The position numbers and the translations under genes are program-made. From assembly GCF_900312995.1 (NCBI RefSeq), contig NZ_ONZI01000006.1:20246-84245 (forward strand): DNA of 64,000 nt, read 5' to 3'. Shown in pieces: positions 18,633-29,572 of this stretch (position 1 is its first letter; each line of letters opens with the position of its first letter). Origin of the DNA: Kushneria phyllosphaerae (GTDB lineage: Bacteria > Pseudomonadota > Gammaproteobacteria > Pseudomonadales > Halomonadaceae). The notes beneath the pieces are model-generated. The model saw nothing but the letters and a program-made list of their open reading frames with translations. It did not search any database and was not told the DNA's origin.

Positions 18633-19594
18633 TGATCTGCTCCCAGCAGCGTGCCGGCAACGAAGTGATCGCGCCGACTATTGAGAAGTTCATGGGCCGA
18701 CAGCATTTTGCCGCCCGGCAATTGGGCGTGGGTAATGCGCAGTACGCCATCGCCACAGGCCACGCACAGGGCATCCGAGGGACCGTCGAGCAGCTGTCCC
18801 GGCGCGGCGTCGAGTTCACTGCCCTGAGCCACACGCGCTTCGGCCTGCCAGAGTCGCAACGTATCGCCTCCCAGCGTGGTCCAGGCCACCGGGAAGGGAT
18901 TAAACGCTCGAACACGCTGTGCCAGCACCGTAGCGCTCTGGTGGAAGTCGAGCCGGGCTTCGGCCTTGCTCAGCTTGGCGGCGTAGGTGACGCCTTCGGC
19001 AGGCTGAGGCGTTGCCGTCAGCTGATGATCACTCAGGCGATCAAGCGCCTCGATCAGCGCGCTGGCACCCATCTCGGCCAGTTGATCATGCAGCATGGCA
19101 GCGGTGGTCGTGCTCTCGATGGACGTGCGGGCCGTGAGCAGCATATCGCCGGTATCAAGGCCTTCATCCATGGCCATGATGGTCACACCGCTTTCGCGAT
19201 CGCCGGCCTCGATGGCGCGCTGAATCGGCGCCGCGCCGCGCCAGCGCGGCAGCAGGGAAGCATGAACGTTGATGGCGCCCAGACGCGGAATGTCGAGCAC
19301 GGCGCGCGGCAGAATCAATCCGTAGGCCACCACCACGAGCAGATCGATATCGGCATCGATCAGCGGGGCATGGGTGTCAGGGGTTTTCAGCTTCTCGGGC
19401 TGATGCACGGCAAGGCCGTGTTCCAGCGCCAGCGCCTTGACCGGTGACGGGGTCAGGCGCCGCCCGCGGCCGGCAGGCCGATCCGGCTGGGTATAGACAC
19501 AGATGACCTCATGGCGGCTGGCCAGCAGGGCACGAAGATGTTCGGCGGCAAAGTCCGGAGTGCCTGCAAAGGCGATGCGAAGAGGGCTGGGCAT
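18629..19594 (-). CDS. fmt: Methionyl-tRNA formyltransferase
   Basis: Formylates initiator Met-tRNA using 10-formyl-THF. 321 residues; the N-terminal catalytic domain carries FAGTPDFAAEHL, INVHASLLPRWRGAAPI (catalytic Asn/His) and MDEGLDTGDML; the C-terminal OB-like domain starts near 205. Sits 84 bases downstream of def and overlaps rsmB, so def-fmt-rsmB form one operon coupling formylation and deformylation. Confidence 0.96.
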   Translation of the reverse strand: MPSPLRIAFAGTPDFAAEHLRALLASRHEVICVYTQPDRPAGRGRRLTPSPVKALALEHGLAVHQPEKLKTPDTHAPLIDADIDLLVVVAYGLILPRAVLDIPRLGAINVHASLLPRWRGAAPIQRAIEAGDRESGVTIMAMDEGLDTGDMLLTARTSIESTTTAAMLHDQLAEMGASALIEALDRLSDHQLTATPQPAEGVTYAAKLSKAEARLDFHQSATVLAQRVRAFNPFPVAWTTLGGDTLRLWQAEARVAQGSELDAAPGQLLDGPSDALCVACGDGVLRITHAQLPGGKMLSAHELLNSRRDHFVAGTLLGADQ

Positions 19595-19678
19595 GGCGTG
19601 GTCCTGAAAGACGTCAGCGCCCCTGGCCGGGGCGCTGATAAAAAGGAAGGGCGGTCAGTGCTGATTCGGGGGGCGGCG

Positions 19679-20185
19679 TCAGGACGCCGCCTTCTGGCGC
19701 TTGATCATCTTCTTTTTCACGCGATCCCGCTTGAGCGGCGAGAGGTAATCCACGAACAGCACCCCTTCCAGATGATCCACTTCGTGCTGGATGCAGTGGG
19801 CAAGCAGTCCATCGGCTTCAAGCTCATAGGATTTGCCGTTGCGATCCTGGGCCTTGAGATGCACCCGCAGGGCGCGAGGCACTTCGGCGTAGTACTCCGG
19901 GATCGACAGGCAGCCTTCCTGTAGCGGCTCACGTTCCTCGCCAAGCAGGGTCACTTCCGGGTTGACCAGCGCCAGCGGCTGATTTTTCTCTTCGCTGACA
20001 TCCATCACGATCACGCGGCGATGCACGTCCACCTGCGTGGCGGCAAGGCCGATCCCTGGGGCGTCGTACATGGTTTCAAACATGTCATCGATCAGGTGGC
20101 GTACCTCATCGTCGACCTGGTCCACGGGCTGGGCAACGGTGCGCAGGCGTTCATCGGGGTATTCGAGAATCGTCAGTAGAGCCAT
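19679..20185 (-). CDS. def: Peptide deformylase
   Basis: Removes the N-formyl group from nascent proteins. 168 residues with the three diagnostic motifs GIGLAATQ (44-51), EGCLS (metal Cys92) and HEVDH (H134, E135, H138), each shifted by two from E. coli Def. Divergent from the 20345 gene, with dprA beyond, an order shared with Pseudomonas. Confidence 0.97.
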   Translation of the reverse strand: MALLTILEYPDERLRTVAQPVDQVDDEVRHLIDDMFETMYDAPGIGLAATQVDVHRRVIVMDVSEEKNQPLALVNPEVTLLGEEREPLQEGCLSIPEYYAEVPRALRVHLKAQDRNGKSYELEADGLLAHCIQHEVDHLEGVLFVDYLSPLKRDRVKKKMIKRQKAAS

Positions 20186-20344
20186 GTTCGTATCTGTTCT
20201 GGGGTCGCCAGCCGCCGGCTTCGATCATGTCAGGTCAAGAAAGCCGGGGTGACGGCCGTAAATGCATGAATGGATTCACTCCGTATGGTGCCTATTGTAG
20301 TGCGCAGGCGTTGGCAACGGAACCGACAGCAGAGCGAAGATGAC

Positions 20345-21226
20345 ATGAAACGCCAGGAGATGAACGCCGGACGACGCCGCACCGGACCGGGATGGCGGCC
20401 CATGATGATGATGGCAGCCACGGTGGGCGCCCTGATGAGCCTGCCGTGTGGTGCAGGTGCCGCTTCGATGAGTGATCAGGACAGCACCGTGACCCTGTCG
20501 CCGCGGCTGCGCTTTTTGCCGCTGGACGAGCAGCGTAAGCCCGTGGACATTTCGGCCCGGGCGCAGGCGCTGATGAACTATCGCATTGTCGAAAGCGGCA
20601 TGACGGCGTCGCGGGCCTATGTCGTCAGCGGCAGTGAAGGGCGCTTGATCAGCGGCGCCGGTGATCAGATTCTGGCGCGCCATGCTCAGGGTCAGCCGGG
20701 TCAGCGTTTTGGGCTCTACACGCCGGGAATCGTGCTGCACGATGAGCAGGGCAACACGCTGGGTCAGGTCATGATCCGTCAGGGCGTGGCACGTCTTGAG
20801 CGTTCAGGCACACCGCTATCGACGCTGACCATCGAGCAGAGCCCGCGTGAAGTGAGTGCCGGAGCAATGCTCATGGCACTTGATGGCTGGACACCGCCGA
20901 GGCAGCTGATACCGCAGGTCGCGCCGGACGGCATTCAGGGGCGGATCGTCGACCGCCCCGGCGCCGGACGCATCGTGGGGCTTCGCGACATTGTGGTGAT
21001 CGACCTGGGGCGTCATCAGGTCACGCCCGGCATGCGCCTTCGTGTACAGGGCGAATCCGAGGGCGTTACCGATCCGGTGACCGGGGAGACGTTGACGCTT
21101 GAAGGCGGCGTGCTGGGAGAGCTGATGGTCGTGCGCACGTTCGAACAGACCAGTCTTGCACTGGTAACCCGGGCCGGACTGCCCATGGCCACGGGAGATC
21201 GGCTGGGAGCGCCTCTTGATGACTGA
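20345..21226 (+). CDS. Exported protein related to the LysM protein encoded between def and dprA, LysM domain missing
   Basis: 293 residues with an N-terminal signal-like stretch (basic RRR then MMMMAATVGALMSLPCGAGAA). The remainder resembles the C-terminal part of Pseudomonas PA0020-type proteins as I recall them: NYRIVESG, AYVVSGSEGRLISGAGDQILAR, QRFGLYTPG, REVSAGAML, GRIVGLRDIVVIDLG and GELMVVRTFE. In those proteins a LysM module sits between the signal peptide and this part; here it is absent. Role unknown, possibly envelope or peptidoglycan related. ATG 20345 is chosen because the signal peptide starts there; the ribosome site is weak. It overlaps the dprA start by eight bases. Confidence 0.65.
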   Translation: MKRQEMNAGRRRTGPGWRPMMMMAATVGALMSLPCGAGAASMSDQDSTVTLSPRLRFLPLDEQRKPVDISARAQALMNYRIVESGMTASRAYVVSGSEGRLISGAGDQILARHAQGQPGQRFGLYTPGIVLHDEQGNTLGQVMIRQGVARLERSGTPLSTLTIEQSPREVSAGAMLMALDGWTPPRQLIPQVAPDGIQGRIVDRPGAGRIVGLRDIVVIDLGRHQVTPGMRLRVQGESEGVTDPVTGETLTLEGGVLGELMVVRTFEQTSLALVTRAGLPMATGDRLGAPLDD

Positions 21227-22370
21227 GCTTATGAAGCCCTCGATGCCTCGTCATTGGCTGGCGCTGTCGATGCTGCCTCGCGTGGGCGCCAAACGCCTCA
21301 TGGCACTCAGACAGATAGCGCCTGGCTGGCCCGAGGGCTGGTTGGCTCGCCTGCCCGCCGAGGCGGCGCAGATGATGCGTCACTATCTTCAAATGCCCGG
21401 CCAGGGTCCCCTTCATGCGCGGGTAGAAGCCGCCATGGCGTGGCTGGAACAAAGCCCACAGCATCACCTGCTGACGCCGGACCATCCCGCTTGGCCGGCC
21501 ATGCTCGATGAGTTGCCGGACCCGCCGCCGGTGCTGTGGGCATGGGGCGCGCTTGAAGCGCTGTCGCTGCCGGCGCTGGCTGTGGTGGGCACGCGGCGGC
21601 CCACGCGTGAGGGACAGGACAATGCCTGGCGATTTGCCCGTGACATGGCAGGTGCCGGCTACGGTGTTGTCAGCGGGCTGGCGCTCGGTGTAGACGGCTG
21701 CGCCCATCACGGTGCACTGGAAGCCCGTGGCGCCACTGTTGCGGTGCTGGGCTGCGGAGTCGATGTGCTTTATCCGCGGACTCATGCCCGCCTGCGCCAG
21801 CAGCTGCTGGACCAGGGCGGCCTGCTGCTGTCCGAACATCCGCCCGGCACGCGGGCGCATCCGCAGCACTTCCCAAGGCGTAACCGCATCATTACCGGGC
21901 TGTCGCTGGGGGTACTGGTGGTCGAGGCGGCCATGGCCAGTGGTTCCCTGGTCAGTGCCCGGCTTGCCATGGAGCAGAACCGGGAGGTGTTTGCGCTGCC
22001 GGGCTCTTTGCATAACCCGCAGGCGCGCGGCTGCCTGTGGCTGATTCGTGAAGGCGCCCGGCTGGTGACGAGTCTTGAAGAGATCCTGCAGGAGCTGCCC
22101 GAACGGCAGTGGGGAATTGCCCCACTGGCGTCCGCAGTGGCGACATGTCAAGGCGGCCAGCAGGCTCCTCGTACGCCTGACACTGCAGTGCAGGATAAAC
22201 GACCCGAGGATCCGCTCTGGCAATCGCTTTACGACACGCCCGTGCCGGTCGATGCCCTGGTGGAACGTACCGGTGAGTCGATTGCTGCGCTGCAGTCTCG
22301 CCTTCTCATGCTGGAGCTCGACGGCTGGGCGGCGCAGGTCGCCGGTGGCTGGGTCCGCAGGCTGGCATGA
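21219..22370 (+). CDS. dprA: DNA-processing protein DprA
   Basis: Binds incoming single-stranded DNA and loads RecA during natural transformation. 383 residues: an N-terminal helical (SAM-like) domain, the Rossmann core with VVGTRRPT, VSGLALGVDGCAHHGAL, VLGCGVDVLYP and FPRRNRIITGLS, and a C-terminal winged-helix-like domain (about 315-383) reading SLYDTPVPVDALVERTG. ATG 21219 is preceded by GGGAG and overlaps the previous gene; ATG 21231 is an alternative. Confidence 0.94.
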   Translation: MTELMKPSMPRHWLALSMLPRVGAKRLMALRQIAPGWPEGWLARLPAEAAQMMRHYLQMPGQGPLHARVEAAMAWLEQSPQHHLLTPDHPAWPAMLDELPDPPPVLWAWGALEALSLPALAVVGTRRPTREGQDNAWRFARDMAGAGYGVVSGLALGVDGCAHHGALEARGATVAVLGCGVDVLYPRTHARLRQQLLDQGGLLLSEHPPGTRAHPQHFPRRNRIITGLSLGVLVVEAAMASGSLVSARLAMEQNREVFALPGSLHNPQARGCLWLIREGARLVTSLEEILQELPERQWGIAPLASAVATCQGGQQAPRTPDTAVQDKRPEDPLWQSLYDTPVPVDALVERTGESIAALQSRLLMLELDGWAAQVAGGWVRRLA

Positions 22371-22411
22371 GATACACTGCCCCCTGATTGGGGCAATGGT
22401 ATTCACGCAGC

Positions 22412-22987
22412 ATGTCTTCATATTTTGACTCTTCTCTCGCCCAGCAGGCGCTAAAGGACGCCGCCGTCTCTCTGATGGATGGTGGCGTTGTGGCGTACCC
22501 GACGGAAGCCGTCTGGGGGCTGGGCTGTGATCCCGATAACACGGAAGCGCTCGAGCGTCTTCTGACCCTCAAGATGCGCGACCCGGCCAAGGGGTTGATT
22601 CTGATTGCCGCCAGCATCGAGCAGTTCGAGCCCTGGCTTGCCGGGCTTGATGCCACGCAGCGTGCGCGGCTTCAGGCCAGCTGGCCCGGACCCGTGAGCT
22701 GGCTGGTGCCGGACAACGGCCGCGCGCATCCGCTGGTGCGCGGCGAGCACGCAAGCGTGGCCCTGCGGGTCAGTCATCATCCGCTGGTGCAGGCGCTGTG
22801 TCAGGCTTTCGGCGGCCCGCTGGTGTCGAGTTCGGCCAATCGGGCAAGCGAAGCGCCCTGTCTGGCTGCTGAGGAGATCCGGCAGGTGTTCAGGGACCAG
22901 GTGCTGATTGTCGACGGGCCGCTGGGCGGGCGAACGCGCCCCAGCGAGGTTCGTGATCTGCTCACCAATGACGTGCTGCGCGACTAG
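22412..22987 (+). CDS. tsaC: Threonylcarbamoyl-AMP synthase TsaC
   Basis: First enzyme of t6A37 tRNA modification, making threonylcarbamoyl-AMP from Thr, bicarbonate and ATP. 191 residues (E. coli 190) of YrdC fold: GGVVAYPTEAVWGLGCDP, LLTLKMRDPAKGLILIA, WPGPVSWLVP, VALRVSHHPLV and GPLVSSSANRASEAP. Lacks the Sua5 C-terminal domain. ATG 22412 gives the family N-terminus; the ribosome site is poor and a TTG lies upstream at 22388. First of the tsaC-hemF-aroE run, as in many gammaproteobacteria. Confidence 0.93.
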   Translation: MSSYFDSSLAQQALKDAAVSLMDGGVVAYPTEAVWGLGCDPDNTEALERLLTLKMRDPAKGLILIAASIEQFEPWLAGLDATQRARLQASWPGPVSWLVPDNGRAHPLVRGEHASVALRVSHHPLVQALCQAFGGPLVSSSANRASEAPCLAAEEIRQVFRDQVLIVDGPLGGRTRPSEVRDLLTNDVLRD

Positions 22988-23034
22988 CGCTGCCCCGCAC
23001 TACAATGCCCGTCATGGCCAGGGCGTGGCCATGA

Positions 23035-24797
<1,763 letters not shown>

Positions 24798-24812
24798 TCG
24801 GCCCGACTGTCG

Positions 24813-25607
24813 TCAGGAGTTGATACTGCCGCAGCTCGGGGTATGACCCGCGGCATGCGCCTGCTCCGAGAGCTTGACCGCACTTTGCATGCGGCCTTCA
24901 AGGGCCTTGCTGCGCTCGCCATCGTTGGGGTGGGTCGAGGCCCACTCCGGAGGCTTGCCACCGCCGGCAGCACTGGCCATGTTCTGCCACAGGGCGATAC
25001 TGGCTTTGGGGTCAAAGCCGGCGCGTGCCATCAGATCCAGCCCCAACAGGTCGGCTTCGCTTTCCTGACGGCGTGAGTAGGGCAGCAGAACCCCATACTG
25101 GGCGCCGGCGCCCAACAGCTGTGCCAGCATGTTGTTACCTGTCACGGACTGCACGACCCCCAGACCGGTACTGGTCAGTGACTGGGTCGAGGTGCGCTCG
25201 TTGGCGTGGTTGGCCAGCACGTGGGCCATCTCGTGGCCGACGACCGTGGCAATCTGGTCCTGATTTTTCGCCACGCTCATCAGCCCTGTATTGATCACGA
25301 CGTAGCCGCCGGGCAGGGCAAAGGCATTGGGTTCGTCATCCTGATAGACCCCGACGGTCCATTTCGACGGGCCCTGTCCTTCAGGCAGCGTGTCGATAAT
25401 GGCGTTGGCAATACAGCTGACGTACTGCCCGTCACGGCCGGTGGCCTGTTTGTGGCTCTGACGATACTCCTCGAAGGCCTTCTGGCCCTGCTGGTCGATC
25501 TCGCTGCTGTCAAACAGCGACAGCTGGGAACGCCCGAGCGGCGAGGTGGTGCAGGCACTCAGGCCAAGGCTTAACGTCAGTGCACTCAGCACGGTCTTGC
25601 GCATCAT
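24813..25607 (-). CDS. M48-family metalloprotease lipoprotein (LoiP/YcaL-like)
   Basis: 264 residues. A type II signal peptide ends in the lipobox LSAC (Cys19), predicting a membrane-anchored periplasmic protein. The zinc motif HEMAH lies at 125-129 with the distal Glu ligand in QESEADLLGLDL. Related E. coli proteins LoiP and YcaL degrade misfolded outer-membrane proteins; that role is inferred. The first of two adjacent ATGs (25607) lies about 10 bases after AGGAG. A second Cys near the end (PSCGSINS) is notable. Confidence 0.88.
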   Translation of the reverse strand: MMRKTVLSALTLSLGLSACTTSPLGRSQLSLFDSSEIDQQGQKAFEEYRQSHKQATGRDGQYVSCIANAIIDTLPEGQGPSKWTVGVYQDDEPNAFALPGGYVVINTGLMSVAKNQDQIATVVGHEMAHVLANHANERTSTQSLTSTGLGVVQSVTGNNMLAQLLGAGAQYGVLLPYSRRQESEADLLGLDLMARAGFDPKASIALWQNMASAAGGGKPPEWASTHPNDGERSKALEGRMQSAVKLSEQAHAAGHTPSCGSINS

Positions 25608-25722
25608 GAACGGCAAAACTCCTGTAGGGATTCGATGGGTCCGACTGGACGCGTGCCAAAGGGGCACGCCAGGATAGCGGGGTCATGCTCACATGACAGC
25701 ATAACCTGATGCGGAGCAATAC

Positions 25723-26595
25723 ATGAATGAGCAGTTGAGCACACGTCTTTTGAACCTGCTGGACCGGCTGGCGCCATTATTGCCCCCCGAGCAGGCCCCC
25801 ATCGACTGGTCACGCGACGTGGCCGCGCTCTGGCAGCGCCATGCGCTGGGCGGACGACTGACCCCGGTTCAGCCGCGTGACAGCGTCAGCGTGTCGGAGT
25901 TGATTGGTATCGAGGCCCAGAAAAGGGCGCTGGTGGACAATACACGTACCTTTCTAAGCGGGCGCCCGGCCAATCATGCACTGCTCTGGGGGGCGCGTGG
26001 CACTGGCAAGTCGTCACTGATCCGTGCGCTGATCAACGATCTGGCCGGCGAAGGGCTGCGCCTGATTCAGGTCGACCGTCATGATCTGGTGGGTCTGCCG
26101 ACGCTGGTGCAAACGCTCAAGGGCAGCGATTATCGCTTTGTCGTCTACTGTGACGATCTCTCCTTTGAAGGCAGCGATGATGCCTACAAGGCGCTCAAGA
26201 GTGTGCTGGATGGCACCCTGACCGGCCCGCCGGACAATGTGTTGCTCTATGCCACCTCCAATCGGCGCCACCTGTTGCCGGAAAGCATGGCCGACAACAA
26301 CGACACGCAGGTCGTGGGGGGCGAGATCCATCATGGCGACGCCGTCGAAGAGAAGATTTCGCTGTCGGACCGATTTGGACTGTGGCTATCGTTCTATCCG
26401 TTCGATCAGGACACGTATCTGCAAACCTGCGCGCACTGGGTGGCTCATCTGGGCGGGCAGTTTGATGACGCCGCCGAGGCCGAGGCACGCCGCTTTGCGC
26501 TGGCACGTGGCGTGCGCAGCGGCCGCGCGGCCTGGCAGTTCGCCATCGCCTGGACCGGGCGACCTGGTACGGCCGACAACACCGCCGTCGACTAA
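25723..26595 (+). CDS. DUF815 AAA-type ATP-binding protein
   Basis: 290 residues with a Walker A loop GARGTGKSS near residue 90, a Walker B-like VVYCDDLSFE, LYATSNRRHLLPE as sensor region and the C-terminal DRFGLWLSFYPFDQDTYL typical of DUF815. This family is widespread in proteobacteria and uncharacterised. Monocistronic; GGAG about 8 bases before the ATG. Confidence 0.85.
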   Translation: MNEQLSTRLLNLLDRLAPLLPPEQAPIDWSRDVAALWQRHALGGRLTPVQPRDSVSVSELIGIEAQKRALVDNTRTFLSGRPANHALLWGARGTGKSSLIRALINDLAGEGLRLIQVDRHDLVGLPTLVQTLKGSDYRFVVYCDDLSFEGSDDAYKALKSVLDGTLTGPPDNVLLYATSNRRHLLPESMADNNDTQVVGGEIHHGDAVEEKISLSDRFGLWLSFYPFDQDTYLQTCAHWVAHLGGQFDDAAEAEARRFALARGVRSGRAAWQFAIAWTGRPGTADNTAVD

Positions 26596-26681
26596 AGTAG
26601 GGCTGAAAGCGCCTTGCCCCGAGCCAGCATGTCCGGGAATTGATGCCACACTGAATGCTTTGGTCGACGGAGAGTGAAGCG

Positions 26682-27101
26682 ATGACAACAATGATAAAAA
26701 TGGTCATGGGTGGGCTGCTGCTGACCGGCATGGTCACGACGCCGGTGATGGCCGACTCTGGTGATGATCACGGCAGCCAGGCATCCCAAACCAGCGATCA
26801 GAGCGCTTCGAAACACGGCGAGCGCCTCTCGGGCAGCGCCATTCGTGACAATGTGCTGGGCCATCGGGTAACCGGTGCCATGGCCGATGGCAGCCAATAC
26901 AGTGAAGTCTACCGCGTCGATGGCACCATCGAGGGGGAAGACTATACCGGCCAGTCCACGATCAAGGACGATCGCATGTGCCTTGATTATGGCAGCGGTG
27001 ATACCACCTGCTATCAGGTTCGCATGATCGGCGACAACCATATCGAGTGGCTGCTTGATGGTGAGGTGGTGGGCGAAGGGACGCTCAGCGCGATGGAATA
27101 A
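26682..27101 (+). CDS. Putative periplasmic protein, function unknown
   Basis: 139 residues. A signal peptide (MIKMVMGGLLLTGMVTTPVMA) would leave a polar Ser/Gln/Asp-rich stretch and then a compact domain with SGSAIRDNVLGHRVTGAMADG, SEVYRVDGTIEG and two cysteines (DRMCLDYG and TTCYQV), possibly disulfide linked. The pattern of a conditional-threshold phrase followed by DG...Y resembles small beta-sheet exported proteins of halophilic proteobacteria, but I do not recognise a named family. ATG 26682 follows GGAG at a good distance. A terminator follows. Confidence 0.7.
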   Translation: MTTMIKMVMGGLLLTGMVTTPVMADSGDDHGSQASQTSDQSASKHGERLSGSAIRDNVLGHRVTGAMADGSQYSEVYRVDGTIEGEDYTGQSTIKDDRMCLDYGSGDTTCYQVRMIGDNHIEWLLDGEVVGEGTLSAME

Positions 27102-27126
27102 AGCGGGTCGAGAACATCCACACCAG

Positions 27127-27152
27127 AACCGGCGCCTGCGCGCCGGTTTTTT
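27127..27152 (+). terminator. Rho-independent terminator
   Basis: AACCGGCGC/GCGCCGGTT stem with a CTGC loop followed by TTTT, 25 bases after the exported-protein gene. Its 3' edge touches the stop codon of the convergent lipoprotein gene. Confidence 0.88.
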
Positions 27153-27858
27153 ACATCTCGGAAGGTTGGGGTCTGTTGGTTGGCGGGGCAGGCGGTGAGG
27201 TCGTGTCTTCGATCGGCGCTACTGCCTTGTTCGGCAATGTCGGCAGTCCGGGGGCGCTGGTCTGCTCGGCAGGGCCTGAAATGTCCAGCGTAATGGTTGG
27301 TGCCGGTATCAGGCGGGCCATGTCGCTGTCCAGGCGCGGCGTCAGTGACAGGGTGCTCCCCGCCGGCAGCTGCTGCTGATTGGCCAGCCGCTGTGCCAGT
27401 GCCAGCAGCTTCTGGTTATAGGGCGCCCCTTCTCGAATGGACGTTTCCGGGAAAAGGTCCACCGGCAGGCGCAGGGTCGCCGGCTCGCCACCACGAAGGG
27501 CGATCGGTTCATCCACGTCGCCACTGACCGGCTCGGCGCCGGGCACTACGAGCTGCCAGGCATAGCCGGTCAGATTGATATCGGGCGCGGCATCCGGGGG
27601 TGTCAGGGACAGCGGCAGCTCCAGGCTGACCGGCATGCCGGCCATATCAAGTCCCGCTCTGGCCAGTGCCGTGGGCTCAAGCGTCAGGGCATCGATGGGC
27701 ACCGCCCAGCGGCCGATACGAACGTTTTCCACCCCCATCGACTGCAGCGCCAGTCGCCCCAGCATGAAGCTGGCCTGTGGCAATGCCAGACAGCCGGCCA
27801 GTGATAGCGTTGCAGCCATCAGCAGGGCCGGGCGATATCGAAACTTCCCCTGTGTCAT
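27151..27858 (-). CDS. Putative lipoprotein with an LEA2/WHy-like beta domain
   Basis: 235 residues. A signal peptide with lipobox LAGC (Cys23) is followed by a region of alternating strands (about 40-180): LTLEPTALARAGLDMAGMPVSLELPL, INLTGYAWQLVVPGAEPVSGD and EPATLRLPVDLFPE, in the manner of LEA2/WHy beta-sandwich domains linked to desiccation or salt stress. The C-terminus is a Pro/Thr-rich tail. Domain assignment is by pattern only. Convergent with the exported-protein gene. Confidence 0.5.
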   Translation of the reverse strand: MTQGKFRYRPALLMAATLSLAGCLALPQASFMLGRLALQSMGVENVRIGRWAVPIDALTLEPTALARAGLDMAGMPVSLELPLSLTPPDAAPDINLTGYAWQLVVPGAEPVSGDVDEPIALRGGEPATLRLPVDLFPETSIREGAPYNQKLLALAQRLANQQQLPAGSTLSLTPRLDSDMARLIPAPTITLDISGPAEQTSAPGLPTLPNKAVAPIEDTTSPPAPPTNRPQPSEM

Positions 27859-27965
27859 GACAGACTCCTGTCAGAGAGGCGTTGGATCAACGCTTTCTGA
27901 TGCAAGTCTGACCTGGATCGACCGGAATGTCATACCAGGTCACCAGGAAAGGAGTCTGACAGCCT

Positions 27966-29369
27966 TTAGCGTCGGCTTTTGCGCGCTTCCTTGGTACGCG
28001 CCAGTTCACGGGACTTGGCCTTTTCCCGATCGCTGTCGCCACTGTTCTTGTCGTAGGGGTTATCGCCGGAGCGAAACTCGAAGCGGATGGGCGTGCCCTT
28101 GACCTTGAGCACCTTGCGAAAGGTGTTGATCAAAAAGCGCTTGTAGGCTTCAGGCAGGGCATTGGTCTGATTGCCGTGCACCACGATCAGTGGCGGATTG
28201 GCGCCGCCCTGATGCGCCATGCGCAGTTTGATACGACGACCGTGGACAAGCGGCGGCTGGTGCTCGCTGACGGCGTCCTGCAACAGCGTGGTCAGACGAT
28301 TGGTCGACCAGCGCGCCGTCGCCGAGGCGAAGGCGCGCTCGATGGACGGGTAAAGGTCGCCCACGGCCGTGCCGTGAAGCGCCGAAATGAAATGCAGGTC
28401 GGCGTAATCGGCAAACCCCAGACGCCTTTTGATGTCGGCGCGCATCTTCTCGCGGGCTTCCTGCTCAAGGCCATCCCACTTGTTGACGGCCAGCACCAGC
28501 GCTCGCCCGGTAGTCAGCACGTAATCCAGCAGGTGCAGATCCTGCTCGACCAGACCGGTGCGGGCATCGAGCACCACGATGGCGACGTTGCACTCCTTGA
28601 TGGCGTCCAGCGTCTTGATGATCGAGAACTTTTCGGCCGCCAGACTGATGTTCTTGCGGCGACGCACGCCGGCCGTGTCGATCAGCACATAGGGCTGGCC
28701 GCGGCGCTCGAAGGGGATTTCAATGGCATCGCGCGTGGTGCCGGCTTCATCAAAGACCACCACACGCTCTTCGCCCAGCAGCCGGTTGACCAGGGTGGAC
28801 TTGCCCACGTTGGGGCGCCCGACCACACCGATGCGAATACCGTTGGCAATCAGGTCCGGGTGGGTCTCTTCATTGACCTCGGGGAAGGGCTCCAGAACAT
28901 GCTCGATCAGAGTGGTGACATTGCGCCCGTGTGCAGCAGCAATGGCGTGGGGGTCGCCCAGCCCCAGCGCCCAGAAATCGGCGGTGGCAATCTCTTCCTG
29001 CAGACCGTCACTCTTGTTGACCACAAGCCAGGTCTTTTTCTGATTGATGCGCAGATGGTTGGCGATGGCCTCATCGGCCGGCATGACGCCGGCGCGTGCA
29101 TCCACCATGAAAAAGACAATGTCGGCTTCATCGATGGCCAGCAGCGACTGCTCGGCCATGGCCGCATCGATGCCCATCTCGTCGCCGCTGATACCGCCGG
29201 TGTCGATGACGGTATAGGGCTTGTCGCCCAGCTGACCGTTGCCGTAGTGGCGATCACGGGTCAGCCCCGGAAAGTCTGCAACGATGGCATCACGCGTGCG
29301 CGTCAGCCGGTTGAATAGCGTGGATTTGCCGACATTGGGTCGGCCGACAAGTGCGATAACGGGATTCAT
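27966..29369 (-). CDS. der: Ribosome biogenesis GTPase Der (EngA)
   Basis: Tandem-GTPase factor for 50S subunit assembly. 467 residues: G1 motifs GRPNVGKST at residue 8 and again near 184, the G3 motifs DTGG and DTAG, G4 motifs NKSD and NKWD, and a C-terminal KH-like domain ending in a basic tail. Last gene of the long minus-strand run after bamB (203-base gap containing a hairpin), as in E. coli. Confidence 0.97.
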   Translation of the reverse strand: MNPVIALVGRPNVGKSTLFNRLTRTRDAIVADFPGLTRDRHYGNGQLGDKPYTVIDTGGISGDEMGIDAAMAEQSLLAIDEADIVFFMVDARAGVMPADEAIANHLRINQKKTWLVVNKSDGLQEEIATADFWALGLGDPHAIAAAHGRNVTTLIEHVLEPFPEVNEETHPDLIANGIRIGVVGRPNVGKSTLVNRLLGEERVVVFDEAGTTRDAIEIPFERRGQPYVLIDTAGVRRRKNISLAAEKFSIIKTLDAIKECNVAIVVLDARTGLVEQDLHLLDYVLTTGRALVLAVNKWDGLEQEAREKMRADIKRRLGFADYADLHFISALHGTAVGDLYPSIERAFASATARWSTNRLTTLLQDAVSEHQPPLVHGRRIKLRMAHQGGANPPLIVVHGNQTNALPEAYKRFLINTFRKVLKVKGTPIRFEFRSGDNPYDKNSGDSDREKAKSRELARTKEARKSRR

Positions 29370-29515
29370 GAGGGTCCTGCACGATAGAGGGAGCGGGCTG
29401 TCGGCTTAATGGGGGACAGCGCTGATACCGTCCGTCCTGATCGGGGCATTCTAACCCGAAAGGCGTCGGTATTCGAAATGTGTGAAACGCCCGATCAGGC
29501 GTGGATGATAAACGA

Positions 29516-29548
29516 ACGGGTCTTCCGGTCGAATACCGGAAGACCCGT
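29516..29548 (-). terminator. Terminator-like hairpin after bamB
   Basis: Perfect 14-bp inverted repeat (ACGGGTCTTCCGGT and its complement) with a 5-base loop, 25 bases past the bamB stop. On the minus strand it is followed by TCGTTTATC, a weak T-tract, so read-through into der is possible. Confidence 0.65.
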
Positions 29549-29572
29549 CATGACCTTATGGTCGAGAACGGC

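Noticed and set aside
17304..18635. 443-residue plus-strand frame
   Set aside because: Exact antisense shadow of rsmB.
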